A stretch of DNA of 64,000 bases from the NCBI GenBank assembly GCA_963834725.1, contig CAWICN010000001.1, forward strand, positions 5,022,001 to 5,086,000, given 5' to 3'. This DNA comes from PALSA-693 sp963834725. Lineage in GTDB: Bacteria; Actinomycetota; Acidimicrobiia; Acidimicrobiales; Palsa-688. The notes below the pieces were generated by a model. The model searched no databases. It was not told the DNA's origin and worked only from the letters and a program-made list of their open reading frames with translations. Positions 8,295 through 17,632 of the stretch are shown here, in pieces (positions within the stretch are counted from its first letter, which is position 1; every line of letters begins with the position of its first letter). The translations under genes were made by a program, and so were the position numbers.

Positions 8295-9473
8295 TCAGCC
8301 GGCTTGGGGCGGGCCCACTTCGGAGTGATAGCGGGCGGTGGCGTCCTCCACGGCCTTGAGGTGCTCGGCGGCGAGTTCCGGCCGGGAGGCCCGGGCTCGG
8401 GCCCGGGCTTGGACGGTGCTCCAAGCCTGACCCTGAAATTGCGGGAATACCTGCTGTGTGACCAGCTCGAAGCTGCGCCGGGTGGCGGCCGGATTGGCCC
8501 ACTCGTGGGCCAGGAGCATGTAGCAGCCGAAACCGCCGTTTGACTGCTTCATCAGTCGCTCGATCTGGGCCTTGGCGTCCTCCACCGTCCCGATGGAGCC
8601 CAACCCGCTGTCGTTGACAAAGTCGATCATCTCGCGGATGTTGCTGCCGTCCACGGCCATCTGGGGGAACGCCGCCACTGTCTGGAAATACTCGAACCAG
8701 GGTTCGATGCCGTACTCGACATCCCGGTAGGCTTGCTCGCGGGTTTCCGCGATATGCATCACTCCCACCAGACGCCACTGGGACCGGTCCGCTACGGTCC
8801 CGAAGTGGGCCGCACGCTCCTCCATAATGTCCCAGTGCAGCGCCAGGGCATCAAAACCGACGGCTTGGGTGGCGCCGATCGACAACAGGCCAATACCGTG
8901 CTGCCCGGCAATTTGCGGACCAGCCGGGGACGCTACGGCCGCAACGGCGACATCGAAAAGCGGAGCCGAGTACGGGCGGAGGTGCAGCCTGGCGTCGCGC
9001 AAGTCCCAGCGGTCGTTGCGGAACGTGAGCGGCTCTTCGCTGGCGAGAAGATGCATTACAATGTTGGCACCCTCGGCCAGCAGGTTACGGGTCTGGTGCT
9101 GGTCCAGACCTACCATGCTGGCGTCAGTGGGCAACGAACCGGGGCCCAGGCCGAGCATGAATCTTCCCCTGGTCAGGTGATCAAGCAGCACGGCCCGCTC
9201 GGCAACCCACAGCGGATTGTGGTAGCTCACGCTGACCACCCCGGTGCCCAGCTTGATGTGGCGGGTCCGCTCGGCCGCAGAAGCAATGAAGATCTCGGGC
9301 GAAGCAATGATCTCGCTGCCGGCCGAGTGGTGCTCGCCGATCCAAGCCTCATCCCACCCCATATGGTCGAGGTGCTGGATCAAGTCGAGGTCGCGCTGCA
9401 GCGCCAGGGTGGGGTTCTCACCAGCACGGTGAAACGGTGCCATAAAAATGCCGAATCGTATGCGATCACCCAT
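8295..9473 (-). CDS. Luciferase-like (LLM class) flavin-dependent monooxygenase
   Basis: A 392-residue bacterial-luciferase-fold enzyme. It has the N-terminal IRFGIFMAPFH strand, AWIGEHHSAG (the EHH pocket), the LGTGVVSVSYHNPLWVAER segment and RGRFMLGLGPGSLPTD, all features of the alkane/limonene-monooxygenase-like group, which uses reduced FMN from a partner reductase. The C-terminal tail is helical and alanine-rich. No reductase gene is adjacent. The VOC gene lies downstream on the same strand with a 157-bp gap, so an operon is possible but not shown. Confidence 0.88.
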   Translation of the reverse strand: MGDRIRFGIFMAPFHRAGENPTLALQRDLDLIQHLDHMGWDEAWIGEHHSAGSEIIASPEIFIASAAERTRHIKLGTGVVSVSYHNPLWVAERAVLLDHLTRGRFMLGLGPGSLPTDASMVGLDQHQTRNLLAEGANIVMHLLASEEPLTFRNDRWDLRDARLHLRPYSAPLFDVAVAAVASPAGPQIAGQHGIGLLSIGATQAVGFDALALHWDIMEERAAHFGTVADRSQWRLVGVMHIAETREQAYRDVEYGIEPWFEYFQTVAAFPQMAVDGSNIREMIDFVNDSGLGSIGTVEDAKAQIERLMKQSNGGFGCYMLLAHEWANPAATRRSFELVTQQVFPQFQGQAWSTVQARARARASRPELAAEHLKAVEDATARYHSEVGPPQAG

Positions 9474-9672
9474 CGAAACCCCCAGAATAGACAGCGCTCA
9501 TTGTGCCACGAGAATGGTAGTCCGACCGCTGGTAGCGATCCCGCGTGGCCGATCTGCTGGACCCGCCGGGGCCGATGCGCTGAGTTATCGCTCATCAGCC
9601 ACGCCGCTGCGCCGGGTTCGCGATGGGCACCGGGGCAGCCGCGGAAGCCGAATGTGGCGCGAGCGCCCGGGT

Positions 9673-10144
9673 TCAGTTGGCCGACATGGTCTGGCCGCAC
9701 ACGATCTGGCGAAGCTCGTCGATGGCAACGGTGATGGTATCGACCTTGCTTTCCAGGGTGGAGAGCTGCTTGGCATGGTGTGAGCCGCTTTGGTCTGGGT
9801 CTTCCAAGAGCCGTTGGCCGCCGCCTCGGCGTCGGCCGCGTCGCGCAGGCAGCCGTAGCAGGCGCGGAGGAGCCGATCGGAATCGCGCTCTCCGGTTAAC
9901 CATCCGTGAGGCTGGGACAGGGGCGCCAACACCGCCGGCGACTGGGTGACGACCACCGTACTCGGCCACCGCGAAGCCGTCGGGATCGACCGAGATGGGC
10001 GGGCGCGGCGCTGTCGTCGGGCAGGTCGGCCTTCGTCAGTCGGCGGGTGTCGGCCGCCGGCTGGAGCGACGGGCGAAGTCGACCGTCCAAATAATCGGCG
10101 TCCAGGGCGGCGGGGGCGACTGTCGAGGAGGCAATGCCGTGCAC
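9673..10144 (-). pseudogene. Frame-disrupted gene of unknown function
   Basis: Three reading frames in succession show coding character on the minus strand. First a segment with LDGRLRPSLQPAADTRRLTK, then VDPDGFAVAEY, then VVVTQSPAVLAPLSQPHGW continuing to RDAADAEAAANG, and finally a coiled segment STLESKVDTITVAIDELRQ up to a stop at 9673. Third-position GC bias follows these frame changes. This suggests one gene of roughly 150 residues broken by at least three small indels, or consensus errors. I do not recognise the family. The helical C-terminus could mediate oligomerisation. Confidence 0.4.
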
Positions 10145-10356
10145 CCACGGCAGAAGCGGACCACCCCGCCCGTCAAGAGCAGATGGACGACCACTACCAG
10201 GCGCCCATAACAAGCGTCCCAGAGATATCTACCGACATAAGTCGCATCACCGCTAGCCCGAAACGCCGGGTCGAGGGGCGTCCGAGACCTGCCACAGACC
10301 GCTGTCGGCAGAGTGACGCCAGGCGGGTGACCTCGCCGCCAGTTCGAACCACTCAC

Positions 10357-10372
10357 GGTATGCTGGCATACC
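10357..10372 (+). promoter_or_regulatory. Palindromic operator abutting the antitoxin start
   Basis: The arms GGTATGC and GCATACC form a 16-bp palindrome with a two-base centre, ending directly at the ATG of the antitoxin. Toxin-antitoxin complexes with ribbon-helix-helix antitoxins commonly bind such sites for autoregulation. TATGCT inside the left arm could be a -10 element, which would make the message leaderless. Confidence 0.65.
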
Positions 10373-10603
10373 ATGAAGCGAACAACGGTCAAGCTACCTG
10401 ATGATCTCGACGCCCGACTCCGCCACGAGGCTGAGCGCAGACGCGTCACGGTCTCCGAGCTCACCCGCGAAGCCATTGAGACTCATCTCGGGGCCCGCCC
10501 GACTGGACGGCGTCGAATGATCGCCGCGGCCACGGGACGAAGCGGGTCACACGATGTGTCGGTGCGGATCGAGGAGATCCTGCGTGACGAGGCAAGCCAA
10601 TAG
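10373..10603 (+). CDS. vapB: VapB-type ribbon-helix-helix antitoxin
   Basis: A 76-residue antitoxin. The N-terminal MKRTTVKLPDDLDARL strand and the following helices (AERRRVTVSELTREAIETHL) form a ribbon-helix-helix DNA-binding fold of the CopG/Arc type. The tail (SGSHDVSVRIEEILRDEA) should wrap the toxin. It would bind the palindrome at 10357-10372 and neutralise the PIN toxin encoded immediately downstream. Confidence 0.85.
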   Translation: MKRTTVKLPDDLDARLRHEAERRRVTVSELTREAIETHLGARPTGRRRMIAAATGRSGSHDVSVRIEEILRDEASQ

Positions 10604-11013
10604 CAGTCCTTGTCGACGCCGGACCGCTATACGCCTACGTCGACGCTGACGACGACCATCACGTTGCATCTCTCGAGTTCCTCGAGTCTCACCCGGGCCC
10701 ATTGGTCGTGCCCGTACTGGTCGTGACCGAAGTCGCATACCTATTGGCCAGCAGGCTGGGAGTCGAAGCCGAGGTCCGGTTCCTCGGAGACTTCGCCGCG
10801 GGCAACTTGATCAGCGAGCCCGTAGCCAGCGAGGACTGGCTCCGTATCGCTGAACTCGTCGGACGCTACAGCGACCTACCCCTGGGAACAGTCGACGCCT
10901 CGGTGGTAGCAGCAGCGGAAAGACTCCAAGTCACCCAGATCGCCACCCTCGACCACCGCCACTTCGCCGTCGTTCGCCCCGCCCACGTCCTAGCCTTCGA
11001 GCTGCTTCCGTAG
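10600..11013 (+). CDS. vapC: VapC-type PIN-domain ribonuclease toxin, start codon lost or frameshifted
   Basis: A PIN-domain RNase. The acidic residues are all present: Asp in VLVDAGPLYAYVD, Glu in VVTEVAYLL, Asp in GTVDASVVAAAE and Asp in ATLDHRHF. The conserved N-terminus has no ATG, GTG or TTG before it in frame. The frame opens after a TGA at 10585-10587 and the first candidate is ATA at 10600. If one A near 10599 were absent, a GTG at 10584, overlapping the antitoxin, would lead straight into the conserved start. The gene is therefore either inactivated by one base or mis-sequenced. A start at 10702 would remove the first catalytic Asp. Confidence 0.75.
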   Translation: MAVLVDAGPLYAYVDADDDHHVASLEFLESHPGPLVVPVLVVTEVAYLLASRLGVEAEVRFLGDFAAGNLISEPVASEDWLRIAELVGRYSDLPLGTVDASVVAAAERLQVTQIATLDHRHFAVVRPAHVLAFELLP

Positions 11014-11110
11014 CCCTAAAGGTCCTCGACGACCATCCCCAAACCCCATCGACGATCTGCCACTGATCGCCGGGTCGTGGAGACACACGGGGGTGTCTCT
11101 TGGCGTGCCC

Positions 11111-11683
11111 TCAATCCGACGTTGTGGCCAGGCGGTCTTGCAGTTCGGCGACGATCGCGCCGAGCTGACCGGAAGCGAGGAGGCCCGGCCCAATCGGGCC
11201 GGCCTTCGAGACTCCGACGGGAGGCAGCTGGCGCAGCGCCGCCCCGATGGGTAGGGACACATGTCCGATTTGCCAACGGATCTCTTCGACGACAGCGTCG
11301 GGATGGTCAGGGTTCGCCAGGCCTGCCGCCTTGGCCGCGTAGGCAGCAGCCCCTAAAGCGTGGGCTCCTATGTGGGCAGTAGCGGCGGCTTGGCCCGCGG
11401 CGCGGGCTGCGGCCACTGCCGCCGGCTTGCCGGTGATATCCGGGGCGGCGGCGTGAGCGTGTCCGGCCAGGCTTCGGGTCGGCCAAACCCGCAGCTCACC
11501 GCGGGCGAAGGCTCTCAGTCCGGCGATCGCTTGACGGGGTCGGGCATCGCCGGGCGCTTCCGCCTTGAACAGTCCGAGGACGCGGCTGGCGCAGTCAGCT
11601 GCCCACACGGAGACGATCCGCCGGTCGGACTCACTCAGCGCCTGGGGAGAGCGCACCCTGTCCCGTGAGCGTGTCGGTGTCAC
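11111..11683 (-). CDS. Imm5-like immunity protein
   Basis: A 190-residue alanine-rich all-helical protein. The pattern VWAADCASRVLGLFKAEAPG, then RPRQAIAGLRAFARGE, then AAARAAGQAAATAHIGAHAL matches a group annotated as putative immunity proteins (Imm5) associated with polymorphic-toxin systems. No toxin gene is visible nearby, so it may be an orphan immunity gene that protects against toxins of neighbours, or it may have another role. The C-terminus (QLPPVGVSKAGPIGPG onward) is less typical. Confidence 0.65.
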   Translation of the reverse strand: MTPTRSRDRVRSPQALSESDRRIVSVWAADCASRVLGLFKAEAPGDARPRQAIAGLRAFARGELRVWPTRSLAGHAHAAAPDITGKPAAVAAARAAGQAAATAHIGAHALGAAAYAAKAAGLANPDHPDAVVEEIRWQIGHVSLPIGAALRQLPPVGVSKAGPIGPGLLASGQLGAIVAELQDRLATTSD

Positions 11684-11923
11684 TGGTCACGATTGTCGCC
11701 GATCGCACGACTACCCGCTGGACGACACCTCGGCTGCCGGGAGGTGCTGAGAGTGGTGGGTGCGGCGCCGGGGGAGAGACGGGGTGTGCGGAGGACCGCC
11801 CACCGGGCTTGTCGGGCGGAATCAGGAACGCTGACGATGAGGTCCGGCCGCGTCGAGCGTCCTAACCGTCCGGGTGGGGGGACGCCGGCGCTGGTGGGAC
11901 GGGTCAGTCCTACAGTGATTCGC

Positions 11924-12642
11924 ATGTCGTTCACGGTTCCGGTCGGCGATGCCCGAGCTGTGTTTGATGCATCGGTCACCGCGTTCTCGGGCGCCGTAGC
12001 CTCACTATCGGAATGGGATCTCCTGGCGTCGTCCCGTTGCCATGGGTGGACGCGCCTGGACCTCACCGCACACGTCGTGGCGGGCTGGCAGGAGATGCTC
12101 GGCGGCTTCGTGAGACTGGTCGACGACGACCGACGGTAGACGCGGCGTCCTACTGGACCGCGTTCGCGGACATGACCTCTGAATCGGACCGTGTCGAGGT
12201 CCTCATGGCGCAGCGGCGGCGAGCGGCTGCGTACAGCCGCCCGTCAGCGTTACTGGAGCAGCTTCGTGATGTCGCGGGCGCGGTGCGCAGCGGCTTCCGA
12301 ACGGCGGGGGCGCGGGCGTACCGCTGGCAGGGGCAAGTGTTTGCGCCGGGGGACTTCCTGGCGATCTGGGCCGTGGAGAACGTGCTCCACCATCTCGACC
12401 TACTTGTCGATGACCGGCCACCGCCCAGTGGGTTGGCTCTCGCCCGAGCGACGATCGAGGCCCTCGCCGCAGACCCGCTGCCGGCCGACTGGCCGGACGA
12501 ACAAGCGATTCTGATCGGTACCGGCCGCCTGCCGGTACCAAATCGTCGGGGCTCGACTGCCCGGTGCTGGGCTAACCGCGGGAGACGGGTGCCATCCCTG
12601 AGGGAGGAGCCTCTTCCCCTGAGTGGTTGGATGGGAGCATGA
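11924..12642 (+). pseudogene. Mycothiol-dependent maleylpyruvate isomerase-type protein, frameshifted
   Basis: A DinB-like four-helix protein of the TIGR03083 group. The first 71 residues (from ATG 11924) hold the hallmark SRCHGWTRLDLTAHVVAGWQ, with the histidine that binds metal. The frame stops at 12139, but the family sequence continues in another frame from about 12130 (DAASYWTAFADMTSE, later AVENVLHHLDLLVDDR with the second metal-binding histidines). One base change near 12130-12138 restores it. The end is unclear: the open frame runs to 12642, but another frame ends more naturally at 12575. Function: probably a mycothiol-dependent transferase or isomerase. Confidence 0.65.
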
Positions 12643-13099
12643 CCGGCCAGGAGCCGTCGCCGCGTGCCGTGAGGGCATCTCGGGTCATCGAAGCCAGCGC
12701 AGAGCGCGTCTTCGAGCTGATCGCTGACCCATCCCAGCAACCTCGCTTCGGTGGCAACGACAACTTGAAAGAAGCTACGCCCGGACAGCGCGTGCGAGCC
12801 GTCGGCGACATATTCACCATGCGGCTCAAAAGGGGTGGAGTACGCGACAACCGGGTGGTTGACTTCGTCGAGGGTCGTCGTCTCGCCTGGCGACCAGCCG
12901 TGCAAGGTAAACCCCGCCCGGACATCTCTAGGCCTGGGAACTCGAACCGCTGAGCCCGTCGCGCACGCTGGTCACCCACAGCTACGACTGGACTGAGCTC
13001 ACGGATCGGTCTCGGATGCCGCGTGCCCGGGCGACCACAGCCGAGAAGCTAACGGGTTCGCTCGATCGACTTGCGGCTCTAGGTGGCTGGTGTGAATGA
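12639..13099 (+). pseudogene. SRPBCC (polyketide cyclase/START-like) family protein, frameshifted
   Basis: Starts at ATG 12639, with GGGAG just upstream. The N-terminus (VRASRVIEASAERVFELIADPSQQPRFGG in approximate form) is typical of the helix-grip SRPBCC fold that binds hydrophobic ligands. The frame ends at 12953, but WELEPLSPSRTLVTHSYDW and a proper C-terminus to TGA 13099 follow in the next frame, so a single indel lies near 12920-12935. It overlaps the end of the preceding disrupted gene. Confidence 0.65.
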
Positions 13100-13264
13100 T
13101 GTGGTTTTGAGGTGGCCGTGGCGAGGGCTGATATCGGTCGTGTTAGTTGTTAGGGATCCCGGCTTTGGTCGCTTGTAAGCTGCGGTGGCGGTGGGTGGCC
13201 GGGGTGGGAGCTGACTGTTAGGGGCATGCCTGGGGGACCGCCGCGGTTTGCTGCGTGTAGTCGA

Positions 13265-14590
13265 TCATACGGCTGCCCATGTGGCCTGGGGGGTGGTGCG
13301 AACGCCGAGCACCGCCAGGCGGGCGAGGTTGGCTGCGGCGGCGAGCAGGTTGAAGTCAGCTGCGACCTTCCTTCGTTCTCGCAGTCGTGCTCGTCGGCCG
13401 CCGTGACGGCGTCGCATCAGGTGCGCCAACCTGCGCTCGACCTTTGGTCGGGTGGCCCGGTAGTCATGGAGCCATCGGGGGTCTTGGGCGTCGTGGCGGT
13501 TTTGGGCCAGGAGGGCTTCGTGGCGGCCGACCTGGATCGTCCGGCCCCCAGTTGCGGTCGTGCAGTCGGAGCGGAGCGGGCAGTCGGCACACGCCGATTC
13601 GAAGTAGGCGATGCCATCGCCGGCTTCGTTGCGTCGGATGGGGACCTCCTCGCCGGCGGGGCAGGTGACGATATCGGTGTCGAGGTCGATGTAGAACTGG
13701 TCTTTGTTGTAGCGGCCGCCGGGAGCGACTGGCGGCTGGGTCTTGCAGCGGCTGTCGATACCGGCTCGGGCCAGGTGATCCAAGAACTCCCCGCTGCCAT
13801 AGGCGGCGTCCCCGTACACCTTCGGGCGGGCCGCGCCGACGCGGCGACGCTGGTGGCGGGCCCGAACATTGGCCCGCCGGGTAGCAGCCCGGGCGGCCTG
13901 GGCGGCGGCCTTGTCGCCACGGCGCCGCTTGGCCTTGCCGGCGCCTCTGCCTGCCCGCTTCGATTTAGTGGTCGGCCTGCCCACCGAGCCACTGAGATTG
14001 GCGGCGTCGCTCCTCGAGTGGTCATCGCCGCCGCTGTTATCGGCGAAATCGGCCCCGGTGAGGTCATCGACGAGATTCGCTGCGACCGAGGCGTCACCGG
14101 CGTTGGCGGCGCTCACCTCGGTGTCGGTGATGATCTCCGAGTCAGGGTCGAGAGCTATCGATCCCTGGTAGCCATCGAAGCCCCGGGCCGAAGTCTTGTG
14201 CCCGTGGCGGGCCTCGGGATCGACCGTCGAGATGACCCGATCTTTGGCCACCCGGCGGGCAATGCGAAACACCCCGTCGTCGCCCTCTTCCAGGTCCTGG
14301 CCCAACACCGTGGCCAACAAGCTGGCCGCATCGGCCAGGGGACCCTCGAGCAGGCAGCTGTCCAGGCAGGCCAAGATGGCATAGCCGTCCCCGGCCCGAG
14401 AATGGACCAGCTCCTCCCGGGCCGCCTGATCGTCCCAGTCGATCTGCGGCTTGGCCGAGCTGGCGTAGTCGTCACCGCTGCTGATCAGCGCCCGCAGCCG
14501 CACCTCCAAGCCGGCGTCGGCCACCTTCAACAGCCCCCGGATGGCCGAGCGGATCAAGGTGATGGTGTCCATGGTGGCCACCGCGTCATA
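13265..14590 (-). CDS. IS1182 family transposase, 3' exon (catalytic and C-terminal part)
   Basis: About 441 residues, starting at YDAVATMDTITLIRSAIRG directly after the intron. It holds the DDE catalytic core: the first aspartate around STVDPEARHGHKTS, the second in KVYGDAAYGSGEF, and the late glutamate near KVERRLAHLMRRR. A four-cysteine patch (CPAGEE ... CADCPLRSDC) is also typical of the family. Joined to the 5' exon it gives a transposase of about 604 residues. Read alone, the open frame extends upstream through the intron's 3' end, which is an artefact. Confidence 0.85.
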   Translation of the reverse strand, partial: YDAVATMDTITLIRSAIRGLLKVADAGLEVRLRALISSGDDYASSAKPQIDWDDQAAREELVHSRAGDGYAILACLDSCLLEGPLADAASLLATVLGQDLEEGDDGVFRIARRVAKDRVISTVDPEARHGHKTSARGFDGYQGSIALDPDSEIITDTEVSAANAGDASVAANLVDDLTGADFADNSGGDDHSRSDAANLSGSVGRPTTKSKRAGRGAGKAKRRRGDKAAAQAARAATRRANVRARHQRRRVGAARPKVYGDAAYGSGEFLDHLARAGIDSRCKTQPPVAPGGRYNKDQFYIDLDTDIVTCPAGEEVPIRRNEAGDGIAYFESACADCPLRSDCTTATGGRTIQVGRHEALLAQNRHDAQDPRWLHDYRATRPKVERRLAHLMRRRHGGRRARLRERRKVAADFNLLAAAANLARLAVLGVRTTPQATWAAV

Positions 14591-16467
14591 GTCGGGTAGC
14601 CCCGGCGCATTGCTGCGCCGAGGCCCCCTCAGAACCGGACGTGCCCGCTTTCCGAGCATCCGGCTCAAGCAAGCCCGAAGGCGACCTAGGTTCTGCTGAG
14701 CGTGTTGTTGCTGGTCTCCTGCCTTCCGGTTTGGCGTGGCAGGAGGCGTGAACGAGTCGGTCAGAGGATCGTTCGGTGGACTGGCCGTTCGCCCGCCGCG
14801 CACCCTGCAGTCGGCGCAGGGTTTGGCGGGCGGTGAGAAACCACTGCTCCCACTCGTTGGGGGATCGTGGTTCGTCCTCGGTGTTGAGCAGCCGATTCCC
14901 GCAGCTGGGGCAAAGGCCGTCTTGGGCTAGATACAGCCCGAGGCTGCGCCGTCCCAGCGGCAGGGGTTTGCGTGTACGCCGACGGTGAGCCCAGTACTCG
15001 ACCAGGTTCGGGTCGTCAGGTGACGCCCTTCCCTTGACGGACACGTGTCGAACGATCTTGGTCCAGGAGAACTTGGCGAGATAGGCGCCGGTTGCCCGGT
15101 CGCCGAACACCCACCGGTCCTGCCTGGCCTTGTTGAACTTGCCGAAGTACCGGTTGACAATCCAGCCTTTCGACTTGTTCGGATGGGTGTGACACGCCCA
15201 CCGGTAGGTGAGGCGCCACAGGTAATGGTCCAGCCCATCGAACACCCGGGATGAGACCACCCCCCGGTAGTAGGCCGACCATCCCCGGACGATCGGGTTC
15301 AGTCGGTTGATCACTGCCTCGGCGTTGGCCCCTCGCAGGGCCTTCATCTCGGCAGCGAGCCGTTTCCGGAGCCGTTTGACCGATTCCTGGCTCGGTTTGA
15401 TGAGCAGTTTCCCGCTCGTGCCTGCGAGGTAGCGGCGAGTGTCGAAACCCAGAAACGAGAACCCATTCTCGACGTGGACGACCTTGGTCTTGTCCTCGTT
15501 GAAGCAGAGCCCTCGGGGCGCCAACCATGCCGCCAGCCGCTCCTTGACCTCTTCGGCCTGCTCACGGCTGTGGCACATGGCCACGTAGTCGTCGGCGTAC
15601 CTGACCAGCACAGGTGTTCCGGCCACCGCCGAGGAATCTCCAGATGCGAGATTGCGGTAGCGGACTCCTGCGGCTTGTTCCATCCCGTGTAGGGCCACGT
15701 TCAACAGCACGGGGCTGATCACCCCGCCTTGAGGAGTTCCCTCCTCGGTCGGGCTGAACCGGCCTTTCTCCATCACTCCTGCCTTCAGCCAGGCCCGGAT
15801 CGCCTCCCTTGCGGGGAACGGACCGAGCTGGTCCACAAGTCGTTCGTGATCGATGTGGTCGAACGCCCCAGCCAGATCGGCGTCAAGAACCCACAGACGG
15901 TGCGAGCGTTGACCTCGCAGCGTGTTGAAGATTATCTCGATCGCGTCATGGCAGCCCCGTCCTGGCCGGAACCCGTAAGATCTCGGCTCGAACCGGGCCT
16001 CCCATTCGGGCTCCAGTGCGTTCTTCACGCTGTGCTTGTTGCACGCGATCGACGATCACCGGGATCCCGAGCGGGCGCCGTTTCCCGTTAGCCTTGGGGA
16101 TGTACACCCGCTTGACGGGCCGAGCCCGGGCCGGCGGGGAGTGGCGCAACCGCTCTGCCATCTCCGCCCTGCCCCGGTTGGTCACTACGACCAAGCCGTC
16201 GACTCCTGCCGTCTTGCGACCAGCGTTGCGCTGCGTAACCTGCCGCACGCTCAAGAGCGTGTTGCTCCGGCTGCGCAGCATCAGCTTTTGCAGGTTGCGG
16301 ACCCCTTTGCGGTCCCCATCCCGTGTCGCTTTGAAGATCCTCTGCCTCAATCGCCGTACGTTGTCCTCATGGGCGTGCCAGTCAATGGCCGCCCAGTCCA
16401 GGACTTCGACCTCCGGTCCGTTCACTCTGCCGGCTGCCACCGCCACAGCGGTCGCCTGACCCGTCAT
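14586..16467 (-). pseudogene. ltrA: Group II intron reverse transcriptase/maturase (LtrA type), one frameshift
   Basis: The N-terminal part (from ATG 16467) reads to KRVYIPKANGKRRPLGIPV, the RT-1 region. The rest, from about 16028, holds SYGFRPGRGCHDAI, VLDADLAGAFDHIDH (catalytic Asp), EGTPQGGVISPVL, and YADDYV with the two catalytic aspartates. The maturase X domain and an HNH-type endonuclease region (CPSCGNRL ... LVHASCH) follow. The two parts are in different frames, joined near 16030-16040 by a one-base indel. The open frame also reads through domains V and VI and stops at 14586, five bases inside the exon; the functional end is probably earlier. As sequenced it would not give a full-length enzyme. 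Confidence 0.85.
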
Positions 16468-17143
16468 CGTGTCCAACTTGCCCTTCGGTGCCAGCGCTTC
16501 GATCATCGGAGCGTCAAAGGCTCACCTGGTCCACGTCAGCTCCCTTTCGGGCCAGGCAGCGCGCCTGTATCCGGCCAGTTATACGAGACGGCCACTGTAG
16601 GGAGCAGCCACACTGTCATCGCTTTCCTGTCACCTTTCGATCACCGGCATTCGCTTCTTGGACCATCCTGTCCCGCCGAGGGGTTGGGCCTCCCTCACGG
16701 TCGGCTTACCGGGCCCAAGCCCGGACCTCGACGGGGTTTCCACGTTCCGCACGGCCGAGACCCGACCGGGGAGGGTGCTCTCTTTACCCCGAGGCGACGG
16801 TGTCCACACGACCGGCCCTCTGTTACCGGTCGCCGTTGCCGCTTTCCAGCGGCCAGCCTTGTCCCTCGCCACCACGTCCCATCTGCGAGGGTCTCTATAA
16901 CGAGGCATCAATGAGAGTTCACTTACGTTCACCCGTCCGGCCTTCCCCTTGCCTGTAACCCCCGGATGGAGCGAGAGCCCTTGGGCTTTTCCCCTGATGC
17001 TTCGAACCCCGCCGTTACCAGCGACGCACGTCAAGGTGGGGACAGATCTACGAACACTAATCCGGAGCTGATCGTCGTCGTCGTTTACACGCCTGACCCT
17101 CCAATCAACCAGCTCGCTCAAGCCGTGCGACCTCGTGTCGCAC
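14591..17143 (-). mobile_element. Group II intron (retrotransposon) inside the transposase gene
   Basis: The 5' end is GTGCG (17143-17139), matching the GUGYG consensus. The 3' end reads CTACCCGAC, giving the usual AY. Domain V is recognisable near 14620-14665 (GAGCCGGATGC, then GGAAAGC, then CACGTCCGGTTC). Removal joins ACGCCGTTG to TATGACGCG, giving STPL-YDAV in the transposase, exactly the uninterrupted family sequence. The seven bases before the intron, GCCGTTG (17144-17150, IBS1), are complementary to CAACGGC inside domain I (16832-16838, EBS1). A weaker IBS2/EBS2 pair, TTCGA with TCGAA near 17001-17005, is possible. The 2,553-bp intron encodes a reverse transcriptase. Confidence 0.92.
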
Positions 17144-17632
17144 CAACGGCGTCGAATCCAGCACCCGCTCGGCCCCCACCAGACCGGCCTCGCTGGCCAC
17201 CTCCACGCTGCGATTGAAAATCCTCCTGTCATCGCCAGAACGATCCAGCCGGGCCCGGAAATCGACCAGCACCGTGTGCGCGAAACTGGCCCACCCCCCG
17301 CAGTCATAACTGCCCACCCCCGCCGCGTAGCGCCAGCGGGCATCGAAGCTGTAACGCTCCACCGCTTCTCTATCCGACCGCCCCTCCAGACGTTGCAGGA
17401 CCATGACCGTGGCCACCACCGACGGCGGCACCGACCGCCGCCCCCTCTCCGAGAACAGATCGGCGAACATCTCGTCGGGAAACAGCCGATCCCGCTCGCG
17501 ATGCAACAGGGCGTAGATCGAGTTCTCTGCCAAAGCCACATCACAGAAACGATCGATGTCATTGAGCACACTGGGCTGGCGATCCGCCATCCCCAGGCTC
17601 ACCGCCCACCCCTCAACCAGAATCCCATACAT
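17144..17632 (-). CDS. IS1182 family transposase, 5' exon (N-terminal part)
   Basis: About 163 residues starting MYGILVEGWAVSLG and ending DSTPL at the intron. The PDEMFADLFSERGRRSVPP and VMVLQRLEGRSDREAVERY segments are typical of the DNA-binding N-terminus of IS1182 transposases. Without splicing, translation would continue into the intron for 12 residues and stop at about 17105. An in-frame start at 17668 is possible, but family conservation starts near 17632. Confidence 0.85.

Larger units (their letters stand above)
13265..17632 (-). mobile_element. IS1182-family element interrupted by a group II intron
   Basis: The span covers the two exons of one IS1182 transposase gene and the intron between them. 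The ends of the element are outside the gene, but I could not find convincing terminal inverted repeats within 150 bp of either side, so these are minimum limits. Confidence 0.8.

Noticed and set aside
8733..9734. Plus-strand open frame of 333 codons
   Set aside because: Antisense of the LLM oxidoreductase.
10335..10356. GTTCGAACC resembling a tRNA T-arm
   Set aside because: No cloverleaf upstream; it is the VapB promoter region.
12935..12960. ACTCGAACC resembling a tRNA T-arm
   Set aside because: Coding sequence of the SRPBCC gene (WELEPLSP) in the correct frame.
13226..14599. Plus-strand open frame of 457 codons
   Set aside because: Antisense of the IS1182 3' exon; the minus strand has the catalytic motifs.
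16630..17571. Minus-strand open frame of 313 codons
   Set aside because: Out of frame with the IS1182 5' exon and running into intron domain I, which is RNA and not protein-coding.
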